DNA of 64,000 nucleotides from Medakamo hakoo (GCA_026636295.1 CP089457.1:62001-126000), one strand, 5' to 3'; numbered from the stretch's first letter, positions 1 through 11,657 are shown. Notes: generated by a model from the letters alone, not told the origin. Numbers and translations: made by a program.

Positions 1-1402
1 GGCGCTTGGAGTCGCAGTCGACCGGGCGGAACTGGACGGCCATGGCGCCGTACAGCGGGTGGGCGAGCTGCTCAAACGCCCAGTAGGACAGGTCGAAGTG
101 GTAGACCGTCGAGTCGGCGGAGCACCAGGGCGAGTTGGGGTTGGGCGGGCACGAGTCGATGATGCGGACCCAGGTGGTGGGCGAGCCCGGCCAGCACTTG
201 ACGGCCTGCAGCCCGGCCGCGTCCTCCGGGTTGCCCGGCCACGACCGGCCCTGGGTGTCGGTCACGCCCGGGTTGACGGACGGCATGTAGTAGTGTTCCG
301 CCACCTTGACGGGGGTGACGCCGCCGCCGGGCGTGTAGTCCATGGGCACGACGCCGTCCTTGCACCGGACCTGCGCACAGGGCAAAGGGTGGGTGGGTGT
401 GGGGCACGCGGGGGCGGGTGGGGGCGGGTGAGGGCGGGGGTGTGTGTCCCTTGTCTCCCGGGGCGGGGCGCGCCCCTCAGCCTCCCATCTCCCCCCCCCA
501 CCCACCTACCCCCCACTCCACCCTCTCTTCACCTCGTAGCACCGCCCACACGACCCCGGGAAGTCAGGGTTGACGTTGGCCAGCGCCGCGGCGTGCTCCT
601 TTTCAAAGGGCAGGTCTTCCTCCCGGATCTTGTCGACGCCCTGTGTGTTTGGAGTGATGGGGAAAAAACGGGCGGGAGTGGGGTGAGAGGGAGAGCCACC
701 GCGCGCCCGGCGCCCGGCGCGCGCGGAGACTGCGGGCCCCGTTTCCAACACGCGTCCCGCCGCCTCATCGCCGCATGTCCACCCCGTCCAACCACCATTT
801 TCCGGTAGCGCACATCACACCCGTTCAAATGGGTGGAATGTGCAGATGCGATCGTCCCTGACCGCGCCGCCGTTGCCTTTCCCGCGCCGCAATGCCAGCT
901 ACGGCTAGCGGGCCTCCCCCCGCATCAAAGGAAAAGGAGAAACGAGGCGGCAGCGAAAAGGCCTGAGGCGCCTATGGGCCACCAGCCTACGTCAGAACTC
1001 ACGCCCAGGGCATCCACGCCGGTCTGGGATGGAGAGAGCGGGCTAGCACGCCCCCCGACCGCTCGCCCGCCCCGCAAAAACGGCGCGAGCGAAACCTCCG
1101 GCGCCGCGCGCGGCTTCCGCGCCTGACTGATTGCCTCGCCCGCGCCCGGGCGCCCAGGCACCCCTCTCCACCCCACACACCTGGGGCTTGTTGAAGTAGC
1201 CGCACGACCCCCACAGCAGGTCGCCAAACGCGCCCTCGCCCCGGTCTTTGAACGCGTTGGCAAACTCGGACGGCGCGCCGAAGAACGTGGCGCGCCCGTC
1301 AAACCAGCCGTCGCCGGAGGACGGGGTCTGGACGTACGCGTGCGCGGTGTTGAGGGTAAAGGCCGCCAGGGCCGCCGCAAACGCGGCGGTCGTGGGCGCC
1401 AT
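1..1402 (-). CDS. Expansin-like secreted protein (3' end outside window)
   Basis: Exons read 1181-1402, 1003-1023, 533-640 and 1-370 (continuing past the window edge); all junctions are GT-AG and in phase. The first residues form a signal peptide (MAPTTAAFAAALAAFTLNTA, cleavage near HAYVQ), so the product is secreted. Landmarks typical of expansins and other double-psi beta-barrel proteins follow: a Cys-Gly-Tyr-Phe motif at the end of exon 1, NPDFPGSCGRCYEVRC across exons 3-4, and VRIIDSCPPN with a later HFDLSYWAFEQLA, which matches the conserved HFDLS element. Expansins loosen cell-wall polysaccharides without hydrolysis; the wall target here is unknown. Exon 2 is only 21 bases (TGVDALG) and joins in phase either included or skipped. 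Its start lies 194 bases from that of the divergent RRP6-like gene. I infer an algal cell-wall role; an EG45/RlpA-type relative cannot be excluded until the C-terminal half is seen. Confidence 0.8.
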
Positions 1403-1596
1403 GTTTTTTTTGTCTCGGTCTCAGCCGGGGCGGGGGAGCAAAACAGATTCGAGTCTGGCCAGGCCACCAGCGTGCCTCTCTCTTGCTCTTTACAAAAGCG
1501 TTTTGCGCGGGAGCGGGCCGGGCACAGGGAGGGGCGCACCTCGCGCCGCTGCATCCCCGTCGTGGGGCACCACGCCACGCCTGCGCCGGCTAAGCC
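1403..1596. promoter_or_regulatory. Divergent promoter, expansin / RRP6-like
   Basis: This 194-base gap separates two start codons pointing outward. It must hold both 5' UTRs and core promoters. No TATA box is evident. A short T-run lies next to the expansin start (about 1405-1412). Confidence 0.45.
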
Positions 1597-4304
1597 ATGC
1601 CCGGCCGCCCGCCGCCGACGGCTGATGCGGCCGCTTCGACGTCCGAAGTGACGGCCGCCGCGGGTGCCGTCGCGTCTGCTGCCGCCGCCTTGCCGACAGG
1701 CGCGGACTACCAGGTGAGGGAATGGATCGCATGGAAGTGAGCAGACAATGCATGCGGTCCTGACGAGGCATTGAAGTGGGTGAGCCGGGGCGTCGCCCGC
1801 TGGCGCGGCGGGCGTGCACAGGCGGCGCCAACACGCATGCGGCGGCAGCCCTCACGCACCCTCTCCCCCCCTCCAACGCACACCCTCGTCCCCACCAGTT
1901 CCACGCTGCCCTCACCCCGTCGGCCTTCCCGCCCCGGGCGGCCGCCCTCCACGCCCGGGCCGCGGCATTGGCGAGCCGGCTGCCGACTGCTTCGTCTCAC
2001 GCTGCGGCACGGGCCGGGCTGGCGAGCGAGGGCGGCGGGCGGCGCGTGCGCGAGACGGCGGGCGCGCTGCTCGACCCGCTGCTCGCTGCGGCCGCGCCGC
2101 CGCCGCCGCGTCCGCCGCCGCCTCCCCCGCCGACCGCCGGCCCCAAAAAACCGCCGAGTGGCGCGGGCGCGGCCTACGCGGCCGACCGGTCTGCCGGCCC
2201 ACGCCCGCAGGACGGTTTCTCCCCGCGGCCCGACACCCGGCGCGGGCTGGCCTGGCGCCCGCCGTGTCCCACGCCCTGGCTGCCCGGCGGCGACGCCGCG
2301 TGGGGCGGGGCGTCCCACCCGCTGGCCGCCACGCTCGCGGCCTTTGAGTACGCGCCGTGGCAGGTGGCGCCGGGCCCGCCAGTCCCGCCAGCCCCCCTGG
2401 ACGCCACGCCCTGCCAATGGGTGGACAGCGAGGCCGGACTGGCGGCCGTCGCCCGGTCCCTGGCGGCCGCGCCCGCGTTTGCCTTTGACCTGGAAGCGCA
2501 CTCGTACCGGTCCTTTGCCGGCTTCACGTGCCTTTTACAGCTGTCCACGCGGACCGCGGACTGGGTGGTGGACGCCCTCGCGCTGCGGGCGTCCATCGGC
2601 CCCGCCCTGGGCCCGGCCTTTGCGGACCCGGCGGTCGTCAAGGTCGGCCACGGGTGTGCGGGCGACCTCGCCTGGCTCCAGCGCGATTTCGGCATTTGCG
2701 TGGCCAACCTCTTCGACACGGGCCTGGCGTCCCGGGCGGTGGGCGGGCCCGCCGGGTCGGGCTCCCTGGCGGCCGCCCTGTCCCACTTCTGCGGCGTCAC
2801 GCTCGACAAGGCCTGGCAGCTGGCGGACTGGCGGGCGCGGCCGCTGCCGGCCGGCGCGCTGGCCTACGCGCGGGCCGACACGCACTGGCTGCTGCACCTG
2901 GCCGACCGGCTGGCCCTGGCCCTGGCCGCCGCGCCGGCCGACGCGCCGCTGCCGGTCCGCCTGCCGCGTCCGCTGGCGGCCCGGGCGGGCGGCGCCGGCG
3001 TGCCGCCCGGCCCCCTGGGCGCGGTGCTGGAGGCGGGGCGGGCCGCGTGCGGTGCGCGCTACGCGCCGCCGTCCTTTTGCCTGGCCCGCGCGCTGGCGGA
3101 CGGCGCCAAGGCCGGCCTGCCGCCGGCCCCACACCCAGCCACCGCCGTGTATGCGGCGCTGGCGGACTGGCGGGACCGCACCGCCCGGGCGCGGGACGAG
3201 TCGACGGGCTTCGTGGCGTCGGCGGCGCTGCTGGCGCGGCTAGCGCGCGCGGCCCCGCGATCGCTGCCCGCCCTTGCGTCCGCCGTCGGCCGGACGCCCA
3301 GCCTGGCACTGGAGCTGTCCGGTGAGGTGCTGGCCGCGGTCGCGGCAGGCGTGGAGGCGGCGGCCAGTGGCGAGGCGTGGACCGCCTGGGCGCGGTCGGG
3401 GGACGGCGGGGATGGGGCACAGTGCGCGGCCACAGGCCCACGCCCGCCCGCCCAGCAGCCGTCCGCGGGCGGCCGCCGCCCGCCCATCGCGCTCCCGTCC
3501 ACCGCCCGCCCCGCCGGCCTGGGCGCGGGCCTCCTGGTCCCGGCCAAGCGGCCGGCGCCTGAACGTGGCGGCGGCGACGGCGGCGGCGGTGGTGGGCGTG
3601 GCGGGTCTGAGCAACGAGCCAGCCAGGCGCGCCGCCTCGACTGGTCGCTGCCCTTCACCTTTGCGCCGGCGGCGGCGCCGGCGGCGCCTGCCGCGGCTGC
3701 TCCTCCACAGGCGGCACCGCCGGAGCCCAAGGCCGCGGCGCCTGCGGCGCCCGCACCCTTGCCCGTCCCGCTCGCCGCGGTGAAAGCCGGGAAGGCGGCT
3801 GTTGCCACGGCGACAGCCGCGCCTCTGGCCGCCGCCGCCACGACACCGGCCGCCGTGGACACGCCGCCGGTTCCACCGCCGCGCAGTCTGGTGGACCGCA
3901 TCGACGCGGACGACCCTGGCAGTGGCCGTGCAGGCGACGGCGACTCGTCCTCGTCGGACGAAGACGACGGAGAGGAGGCACGGGCCGCGACGCTGGCCGC
4001 GGCCGTGCCCGCCTTTGATTTCGCCGCCGCTCTGGCCGCAGCACCCGGCATCGCGGCCGCGACGGCCGTCGTGCCGTTGGGTGGACCCGACACAGGCGGC
4101 CGCGGCGGGCGTGGCCGCGGGCGGGGCCGCGGCGGCCGCGGCGGGCGGGGCCGCCCCGACCGCCCCGTCGACGCGCTCCCCGCTCCGCCCGCGCCCGCCT
4201 TTGACCCGTACTCCCTGCCGGACGCCAACCTGATGAAGGGCGCGTCGAGCCGTGTCGGGAGTGCCCCCCGTTCCGGCAACAGGACCCGCACGTTTGGGCG
4301 GTGA
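1597..4304 (+). CDS. RRP6/EXOSC10-like 3'-5' exoribonuclease
   Basis: Exon 1 is 1597-1713 (39 codons, ending ADYQ), then a GTGAGG...CCAG intron, and exon 2 is 1899-4304, giving 840 aa. The N-terminal region (ADYQFHAALTP onwards) fits the PMC2NT segment by which Rrp6 binds its partner. The exonuclease domain spans roughly residues 215-400. The DEDDy catalytic set is visible: Asp236 and Glu238 (FDLEAHS), Asp295 (CAGDLAWLQ), Tyr362 and Asp366 (YARAD). An HRDC-like helical stretch follows near residues 450-530. The tail is low-complexity, with an acidic patch (SSSSDEDDGEE) and an RGG-type stretch near residues 770-790 that is probably an RNA-binding or nucleolar tail. In the family, Rrp6 is the nuclear-exosome exonuclease trimming rRNA, snoRNA and decaying nuclear RNA. 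TGTAA at 4326-4330 is a likely poly(A) signal. Confidence 0.85.
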
Positions 4305-4520
4305 CAGAGTCGCCTCTCTCCGTCGTGTAAGAAAAAAAAACGCACTGCTCATTTCCAGTCACACCTCTCGCGTTTCGCGTTGCCCCACCATCCCGCACCA
4401 CCCGCACACACGCACACACACACGTTCCCGGTCCGTCACGCCCTCTCCCCATGCCCCACGGTCGTTGTTGTTAAACGGTTTGTTGTAAAACGACACGAAA
4501 AAGACACAAACACCCATCCC
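4305..4520. terminator. Convergent 3' ends, RRP6-like / winged-helix gene
   Basis: A 216-base gap between two stop codons. It carries TGTAA at 4326-4330, suited to the upstream plus-strand gene, and a second TGTAA near 4484, also on the plus strand. CA-rich and T-rich short runs occupy the rest. No coding signal is seen. Confidence 0.5.
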
Positions 4521-7330
4521 TCACGACGCCGCCTCGACCGCTGCGCCGCCGCAGCAGTCCTCGCCACCGCCGTCCGCGGCGGCCTGGGCGGCCACACGCG
4601 ACCGGAGGCGCCGACCCATGCCGTCCGGCGCGGGAGGCGGCGGCGGCGGGGCTTCCTCGCCGACGGTTGCCAGACCGCCGGCGCGGCGAGCGACGGCCGC
4701 GGCTGCGGCGGCCGCGCCCGCGGGCGACCAGGGCGCCGCGGCCGGCACGCCGCCGCCCACCGTCGTCCGCTCGGCGAGCGAGGACCCGACCGTCAGCGGG
4801 GGCGTGGCGGCCGTCGAGGACGGCATCGGGTGGGGCGGGCCGGCGCCCAGCCCCAGCCCCAGCCCAAGGCTGGGCGGGCCGCCGCCCGTGGAGCGCGACG
4901 CCCAACGCGGCGGCGCCGGGTTGTTGGACCCGGACGCCGCGCGCGCCGCTCCGCCGGCCGCGCCCGCCGCGCCGTCCGGCGCTGGCGCGGACGGCGTGCC
5001 GGGCGCGCCCCGGGCGACGGTGGTCAGGGTGGCGGTGCCCGTGCCGGCCGGCGCGGCCTTGGCCGTGTGGTGGTGCGCGGCCTGGTGGCGGGCCGCGGCG
5101 GCTGCGGCCGCCTCGGCGGCGGCGGCCTCTTCGGCCGCGGCGGCCGCCGCCGCCGCCGCGGCCGCTTCCGACGCGCGCGTGCGCGGCTGCGGGTTCCACA
5201 CAGCGCTGTCGGCGCCCGCGGGCGCGGGCGCGCACGCTCCTGGCGCGCCGCCGCCGGAGGAGGCGGAAGCGGGGGAGCGGCCTCCCGGCTGGCCGCCGGC
5301 GGCCGCGGCTGCGGCGCGCAGCGCCGCCGCGCGTGCGGCGGGCGCGCCGCCTGGGCCCGCGCACAGCGCGGGGGCGACGGAGGCCAGGGGCGGGGGCAGT
5401 GGCATGCCCGCGGCGACGGCAGCCGCAATGGCGGCCGCACCGCCCGGACCCGCGGGCGGGCGGCCCAGGAAGGCGGTGGAGGGCGGGCCGGCCGTCGCGG
5501 CGGTGGCCGCCGCGGCGACCGCCGCGCGCGCGAGCGCGCGCGCCGCCGCGTCTCCCGCGCCCGGCCCGACCTCGCCCGACGCCGCCCCCGCCGCGGCGGC
5601 CAAGGCAGACAGGGCCGGCGTTTCAGCGGCCGCAGCGGCGGCCGCCCCGACGCGGGAGCGGAGCGGGTAAGCGCGCTGCGACCCGTCCAGGGAGACGTGC
5701 GGTCCGCCGCCGGGCGCCAGGCCGGGCGGCCCCGGCGGGCGCGGCGCGCCGGACGTCGCGACGGCCGCCGCCGCCGCTGCCCGGGCCGCGGGCGGCAGAG
5801 CCGCCGCGCCGCTCAAGGGCCGGGCCGGCATGCCCTGCCACCCAGCGCCCGACTCGCCCGCGCCTTCGAGCGCGCCGTGGCCGGCGGCGCGCTGCTGCTG
5901 CCCGCTCTCCCCGACGAACAGCGCGGGCACGGGCGCCGCCGGTCCGCCCCCACCACTCCGCCGTGCGGGCGGCGGCACGGGCAGGGGCGACCGCGCCGCC
6001 ACGGGCCGCTGGCGTTTGCGGGCCCGTCCTTCGCCGCGGTGTGAGACGACTGGTTCTGTCGCGGCGCCGGTGCCGGCGCCTCCGCCAGTCGTCCAGCACG
6101 CCGGCCCACCGCCGCCCGTCGTGCCGGTCGTCGTGCCGGCCGGGCCGGCGGCGCAGCCGCCGGGCCCACCACCACCACCACCACCACCACCAGACGAGGA
6201 CAGGGGCGCCAGCCCAGGCGGGTGGACGGGCGTGGCCGGCCCGACCCCCCCGCCCGCGCGGCGGCGGGCGGACCGGCGCGGCGGCCGGCGCGACGTCGCG
6301 CCGCCGCCCTCCCGTTCCGCGTCGGACGCACCGCCGCCCGCCGAGCCGGCGACGGAGCCGGCGCCGCCGCCGCGCGCAGACGCGGCAGGAGCAGGCAGCG
6401 GGGGTGGAGGCGGCGCGGGCGCTGGCGGAGGGGCGCGCGGCCGGCTGCCGCCGCGGGGCGTGCGGCCGCCGCCGCGCCGGGCCGCGCCCGGCCGGCTGCC
6501 GCCGCCGCCACCACCGCGCGCGACGCGCTCGCCCGGCAGGCGGACGCGCGCCGGCGGCGCGGCCGCGACTTCGGGCGGGACCAGCACGCGGACGATGGCG
6601 GGGGGAGGGGGTGGGGACGGCACGCCGCGCGCGTACGTCCACGCGTCGGGCGGCGCGGCCGGCGGGCCGCTACTGGGCGGGCCGGCCGTGCTGGGCGCCG
6701 GGCCGTGCCCGCCGCCGCCGCCGCCGCCGCCGTCCCCCACGCGCGCAAACCGGTCGCCCGTGTACAGCGCGTGCCGGATCTGGGACTTCCAGTGGTCCGA
6801 GTCCGTGATGAGGCGGGAGCCGCCCGACCGCTTGTACGCGATGCGGCCGTTGGCCGCGCAGGCGGCGTAGATCTGGGGGGCGGGCGGGCCAGGGGGGGGG
6901 GGTGAGGGTTGGGGTGCGTGGGTGGGGTGGGTGGGCACCCCCCACCACCCCCGGCCCCTCGGCCGGGGTGGGGTGGATGGAGAGCCCGCGCGACACGCCC
7001 GTCCACTGGGCCACGGCCGGCACCGGGTTTCCCCTTTTCGCTTCGTCAGGCTGAAGCTTGACATCTCGTCAGTGCGGGAGTGGGAGTCGCCTGGTCCAGG
7101 GCGGCCCGCCACCCCTTGGCGTCGGCGCGCTGTCCGACCGCTGCTGCCAGCGCGCGCGCGCGCGCGCACGGCTGCGCGGCCGCCGCGACGAGTGTGCCTT
7201 GCCGCCCACCGCCGTTCGCCCCCACCCCACCCACAACACGAACCTGCCGGAGGGTGGCCTGGCCTCCGTGCTTGTCCACCGCGTCCTGAATCATGTCCTG
7301 GACAGACGCAAAGGCCGGCACCTCGACCAT
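4521..7330 (-). CDS. Low-complexity protein with N-terminal winged-helix-like domain
   Basis: Exon 7244-7330 starts MVEVPAFASVQDMIQDAVDK; an intron (GTTCGT...CCCCAG, 371 bases) leads to exon 4521-6872; total 812 aa. Residues about 5-75 look like a compact winged helix: a helix (QDMIQDAV), TLRQIYAAC, then HWKSQIRHALYTGDRFARV, which resembles the helix-3/wing pattern of forkhead or HARE-type domains. The remaining roughly 730 residues are Ala/Gly/Pro/Arg-rich with no recognisable fold, including a Gly run from a 26-base GGT repeat near 6169-6194 and repeated LRSRV motifs (YPLRSRV; RRLRSRV near the C-terminus). A DNA- or chromatin-binding role is only an inference. An AG acceptor sits directly before the chosen ATG, so one or more 5' exons, possibly coding (about 7475-7662), may exist; the annotated start may therefore be internal. 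Confidence 0.55.
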
Positions 7331-8081
7331 CTGTGAGGAGAGCGTTTTTTTCTTTTCCGTGAGGAGATGCGATGGCTGCGAAAAAACCCGGGCAGCTTTG
7401 CCCGCCTGCCCATGCCCGCTTTTCCTCTGTGCGCCCTCCCCGCCACCACCGCCTAGGGCAAGAGGAGACCCTCCACTCACCCTCACGTCGACGACGTGGC
7501 CTGTGTGCGGGGTAAAAGAAGCGAGAAAAGGTGCGGTGAGAGAAAGTGTTGTGCCCGCGTCGGCGGGCACGGCACGGCGGGCGGCCGCGGGCCACGCTTG
7601 TTTTGGCGGCCGGAGGGCAATCTTGGCCGGTCACACCCCACCAAGACTCCCCGCCAGGCCATGAGCTTCAGCTGTTCTTTTGGAATGGGTGAGCGATGGG
7701 CCGGCGGCGTGCGTCAGCCGGTCGCAACTGGGCTCCAAAGGCGGGGCATACCTTCCATCAAAGCGATGCGAAGCAACGAACGACCAAGACGGAAACCCTT
7801 ACGGCGCCGGACCGCTGAAACGCGTTTCTAAAGGTAGCCGCCCCGCTTCTGGAGTCCGGGCACGCGACCGTCCGGCGAGGCAAGGACGGAACGCCGGGCG
7901 GACGCGTCCGCGACGGTCGCGCGCGGACCGCAAAGGCGTGGGTGAAAAGAAAAAGCAAGAGTGGTTGGAAAGGTGCAGGCGAGAGGGTGTGCCCTCTCCC
8001 TCTCTCTCTCTCACAGAGAGGCGGGAGGCGGGCACGGGCGCGCACACGGCGGCATCGCAGACGCCTACAGACTGAAAACAA
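7331..8081. other. 5' region of winged-helix gene and 3' flank of TCAIM-like gene
   Basis: 751 bases without a firm gene. On the minus strand a candidate 20-base exon near 7476-7495 is bounded by CACACAG and GTGAGTGG and would join in phase to the ATG exon at 7330. An upstream ATG at 7662 is a possible true start, but I could not find a convincing donor to link it. A CT-rich tract lies at 7990-8010. Otherwise I see nothing. Confidence 0.4.
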
Positions 8082-9859
8082 CTACAAACAAAGCCTAACC
8101 ACCCTGTGAAACCGGCCCAGCCGCGGAGGCGGCGGCGGCGGGGCGCGCGGCCGCGGCCGGACAGGCCGACCCACCGCCGCGCGGGGTGGTGGCAACCTCC
8201 CGCCCGCCCGCCCGTCCCCCAGCAACCCCGCCAGCGCGGCGCCCAACTCCACGGGGTCCGGGAAGTCGAGCGGGATGGACACGACGCCCGCGCCACCGCC
8301 GCCGCACTCGTCACCGTCGCCGCCGCCGCCGCACTCGTCGCCGGCGCGCCCCCCCCACACGCCCCAACACCCCGCGTCGTCCAGCGCAATCACCACGCTC
8401 TCCAGGCGCACGCCCGCGCGCACGATGGCGGGCGCCGCGTCGGCTAGGCGCCGGGCAGCGGCTGTGCCAGCTTCTGGGCCGGCTGAGGGGGCGATGCGCA
8501 CCACAGACGCGGCGCCCAAGGCCGCCGCAGCGGTCGCGAGCGCGGCACGCTCCACCGCGGCTGCGTCTGCTGCCGCCGCGGCGGCCGCGGCGGCCGCGGG
8601 GCCGTGCGTTGAGAGCCAGGCCAGCAGGCCCGCCGCGCCACAGTCCGCTCGGACCTGGAGCGCGCCGCCACCGAGTTCCACGCCCGGCGCGTCGGCGTCG
8701 GCGTGGACCAGGACCGGCAGGCCGCAGGGCGGGGGGGGCGGCCCGCCGCGCCGGCTCACCGCCTCCAGCACGCCCGCGGCCCACGCGCAGAACGCCCGGG
8801 CGGGCGTTCCGGGTGCGCGCCACACGCCGGCGGTGCTGCAGCCCAGGGCAGCCGCCACTGCGGGTGCCAGATCTTCGGCCCGCGCATTCCAGTGCGCTGC
8901 TGCCGCGGCCAGGGCGCGGGCGGCGGGCGCGTCGAGCGAAGCCAGGGCCGGAGACAGGGAGGCACCCTGCCTTAGGCGCAACCGAATCCCGCCGTCCGGG
9001 CGGATGGCAGCGTGTGGAGCGCCATCTCGCCCTGGCGCGGTGTCCAGGTACACCGCCAGCCCCGCCAACACGGCCGCAACCTCACCACTCGCGTCCAGCG
9101 CGCCGTCCAACGCCGCCACCGCCTCCCCCGCCGCGCGCAGCGCGCGCGCCGAGACGGCGGCCAGCGGGGCGCCGCCCGCCGCGTCGCCGACGCCGCTGAT
9201 GTTGAGGGAGGTCAGGGACCATTTAGAGATAGCGCGGCATGCCGCAGACCGCAGCGCGGCCGCCGCGGACGCGTGGGCGGCGCCCGCTGCCGCTGCCGCG
9301 GCTGTTGCCGCCGCCAGGAAAGACACCAACTCAGTCGAGGAGGACGCACCAGCGCCTCGCCGCGCCGTCCAGGCGGCCTCATCCGCGGCGTCCTCCTCTG
9401 AAATCAGGCCCAGGGCGGCAAAGAGGGGGCCCAGCGAGCCGGAGGGCGGGAGCGCGGCGCGGACGCGGGTCAGCGCAGGAGCGTCGGACTCGTCGTCCAG
9501 GACGAAAAACTCGACGGCTGCCGAGGGGAGGGGGAAAGTGCCGGTGGCAAGGGCTTCGACGTAGGCGTTGAGGGTCTGTTGGTCGTGGACATGCGCGGCG
9601 GGAATGCGTGTGAGTGCCGAGCCCCGTGGATGGACGCAGCAGGCGCGCCTCGTGAGGTTTGGTCATCGGGCGGGGGGGGGGGGGGGGGGCGGGCAGGGAG
9701 GGGGGCAGAACAACAAGAACAGAAGAAAAAGCGCGCACGCGCCTTGAGCGCCTCGCCATTGGCTGCGGCCGCACCCGCGTCGATAGCTGCGAACTTGTCT
9801 GGATGGACGCGGCGGAGGGCTCGTCGCAGGAGGGTGGCCGTCGAGGCGCGGCGGGGCAT
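8082..9859 (-). CDS. TCAIM-like protein (J-domain-like DUF4460 + DUF4461)
   Basis: Exon 1 is 9743-9859 (39 codons), exon 2 is 8082-9575; product 536 aa, close to the roughly 500 aa of animal TCAIM. Exon 1 has a J-domain-like core with HPDKF followed by NGEALK; across the junction it continues TLNAYVEALATG, matching the DUF4460 pattern of an HPD motif, then an Asn/Leu/Lys helix, then an LN-Y helix. The remaining domain fits DUF4461 in layout (a predicted beta/alpha region around VLVHADADAPG). Animal TCAIM is mitochondrial; here MPRRASTATLLRRALRR could serve as a targeting sequence, which is inference. The intron needed to keep phase starts with GC (AAG|GCGCGT) and ends CAACAG. The C-terminal 90 residues are low-complexity. 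It pairs divergently with PYD1. Confidence 0.68.
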
Positions 9860-10036
9860 TGTGCTGCGCCGACGGTTTGGTGTGTGGGGGGTGCGCCCGC
9901 ACAGAGCGGAGGCGCCCTCGCCCCCATTGCTCCGAACAAAACACGGCCCGGCACAGCGTCGCAAACCGTCCTTCCGTCACACTCCCTATCCGCTCTATGA
10001 GCTCGTGGCGGGCCAGTCGTTCCCGGCCGGGAGGCG

Positions 10037-10099
<63 letters not shown>

Positions 10100-10192
10100 C
10101 TGTGCGCGCGGCAGGCGCTGAGCGCCGCGCGCGGGCGCGGCAGGAAACCGCCCCACCTCTCAACCTCTCCCCCCCGTCTCACCCTACCTCTC
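9860..10192. promoter_or_regulatory. Divergent promoter TCAIM-like / PYD1 with (GT)n tract
   Basis: 333 bases between outward-facing start codons. A GT dinucleotide repeat of about 28 units runs 10038-10095, followed by a GC-rich stretch and a CT-rich segment just before the PYD1 ATG. Alternating GT is a known Z-DNA former; any regulatory role is inference. Confidence 0.5.
10038..10095. repeat. (GT)n microsatellite
   Basis: A nearly perfect GT repeat of about 28 copies about 100 bases upstream of the PYD1 start codon. Confidence 0.95.
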
Positions 10193-11657
10193 ATGCCTCC
10201 TCTAGTCGCGTCCTCCGCGCCGCCCGCGCCCGCCGTGCGTGGTGCCGCCCGCGCCGGCGCCCGTGCGCTGACGCCCGCGCCCGCCCGGTCACACGGCCGC
10301 CCCGCGCCCGCCGCCCGCGCCGCGCCCGCCGCCCGCGCCCCGACCGGCGAGCCGTCCGTCCCCCTCACCAACGGCACGCCCGCCGACGGCCCGTCCCTCG
10401 CCGTCACCCTCCCGTCCGGCCTGCGCCTGCCCAACCCGTTCATCATCGCCAGCGGACCGCCGGGCACCAACCACGCGGTCATGGCCAAGGCCTTCGCCTG
10501 CGGGTGGGGCGGCGTCGTCGCCAAGACGGTCTCCCTGGACGCGAGCGCCGTCGTCAACGTCACGCCGCGCTACGCCAAGGTCAAGTCCCGCACCGACGGC
10601 GCGTTGATTGGCTGGGAAAACATCGAGCTGATCTCCGACCGCCCGCTGCCGGCCATGCTGGACGATTTCGCGCGGCTGAAAGACCAGTTTCCGGGCCAGG
10701 CCCTGATCGCGTCGTTGATGGAAGCGCCCGACCGCGCCGAGGCCTGGCTGGAGCTGGTGGAGCGGTGCGAGGCGGCGGGCGTCGACGGCTTTGAGCTGAA
10801 CTTTGGGTGCCCGCACGGCATGCCGGAGCGGCGGATGGGCATGACGCAGGTGAGGCGAGGAGGGTGCGCGCGCCCCCCTTGGTTTTTCTGTCCACCCCCC
10901 CTCAACCCCCCCCCTCACCCCCCCCCCCACCTCCCGCCCGCCACCTCTCCCCACGCCCGCCCGTCACGCTCCCTCCCTGTGGCCCACCCACCCACTCACC
11001 CACCAACAGGGCCAGGACCCGGACCTGGTCGCCCAAATCACGCGGTGGGTGTCCTCCGCCACCAGCCTGCCCGTGTGGGCCAAGATGACGCCCAACATCA
11101 CGGACGTGGCGGCGCCCGGGCGCGCGGCCCTGGAGTCGGGCGCGGCGGGGCTGTCCGCCATCAACACCCTGTCCTGCCTGACGGTGGACCTGGAGACGCT
11201 GCTGCCGTCGCCGACCGTGGCGGGGCGGTCCACGCAGGGCGGGTACTCCGGCCCGGCCGTCAAGCCCATCGCCCTGGCCCAGGTCGCCCGCCTGGCCCGC
11301 CTCGCGGCCTCCTACCCCGGCGGGCGGGACGTGTCGGGCATGGGCGGCGTGGAGAGCGGCGCGGACGCGGCGGAATTCATGCTCCTGGGCGCGTCCACCG
11401 TCCAGGTCTGCACGGGCGTCATGGTGCACGGCTACCCCCTGGCCGGCCACCTGGCCGGCGGCCTGCAGGCCTTCATGGCCAAGCACGGCTTTGGGTCTGT
11501 GGCCGAGTTTACTGGGCGCGCCCTGCCCGCCCTCACGACGCACGCGGACCTCGTGTCGCGCCAGCGTGGAGGCAAGAAGTCGGGCGTCGCCAAAGACTCG
11601 GAATGGCGCGGGGATGACTTTGTGGAGCAGAGTGAGGGGCTGGTGAGCGGGAGGTGA
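10193..11657 (+). CDS. PYD1: Dihydropyrimidine dehydrogenase, plant type
   Basis: Exons 10193-10849 and 11010-11657, intron GTGAGG...CAACAG; 434 aa. Residues 1-60 are an Ala/Pro/Arg-rich leader compatible with a plastid transit peptide, as in plant PYD1. The rest is a class-1 DHOD-type TIM barrel: FIIASGPPGTNH, NFGCPHGMPERRMGMTQGQDP, VWAKMTPNITD, SAINTLSC, GGVESGADAAEF and VQVCTGVMVHGY are all present and closely follow the plant enzyme, including the C-terminal pattern ending GDDFVEQSEGLVS. The family reduces uracil and thymine with NAD(P)H, the first step of pyrimidine catabolism. Animal DPD has a catalytic Cys just before GQDP; here the residue is Gln, and plant PYD1 also lacks the Cys. 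Unlike animal DPD there are no iron-sulfur or NADPH/FAD domains, so partner subunits are needed. Confidence 0.93.

Noticed and set aside
4618-6870. Long plus-strand open frames opposite the winged-helix gene
   Set aside because: They are Ala/Arg/Pro-rich mirror translations of a GC-saturated antisense strand; the minus strand has the folded N-terminal domain, a good intron and a proper stop.
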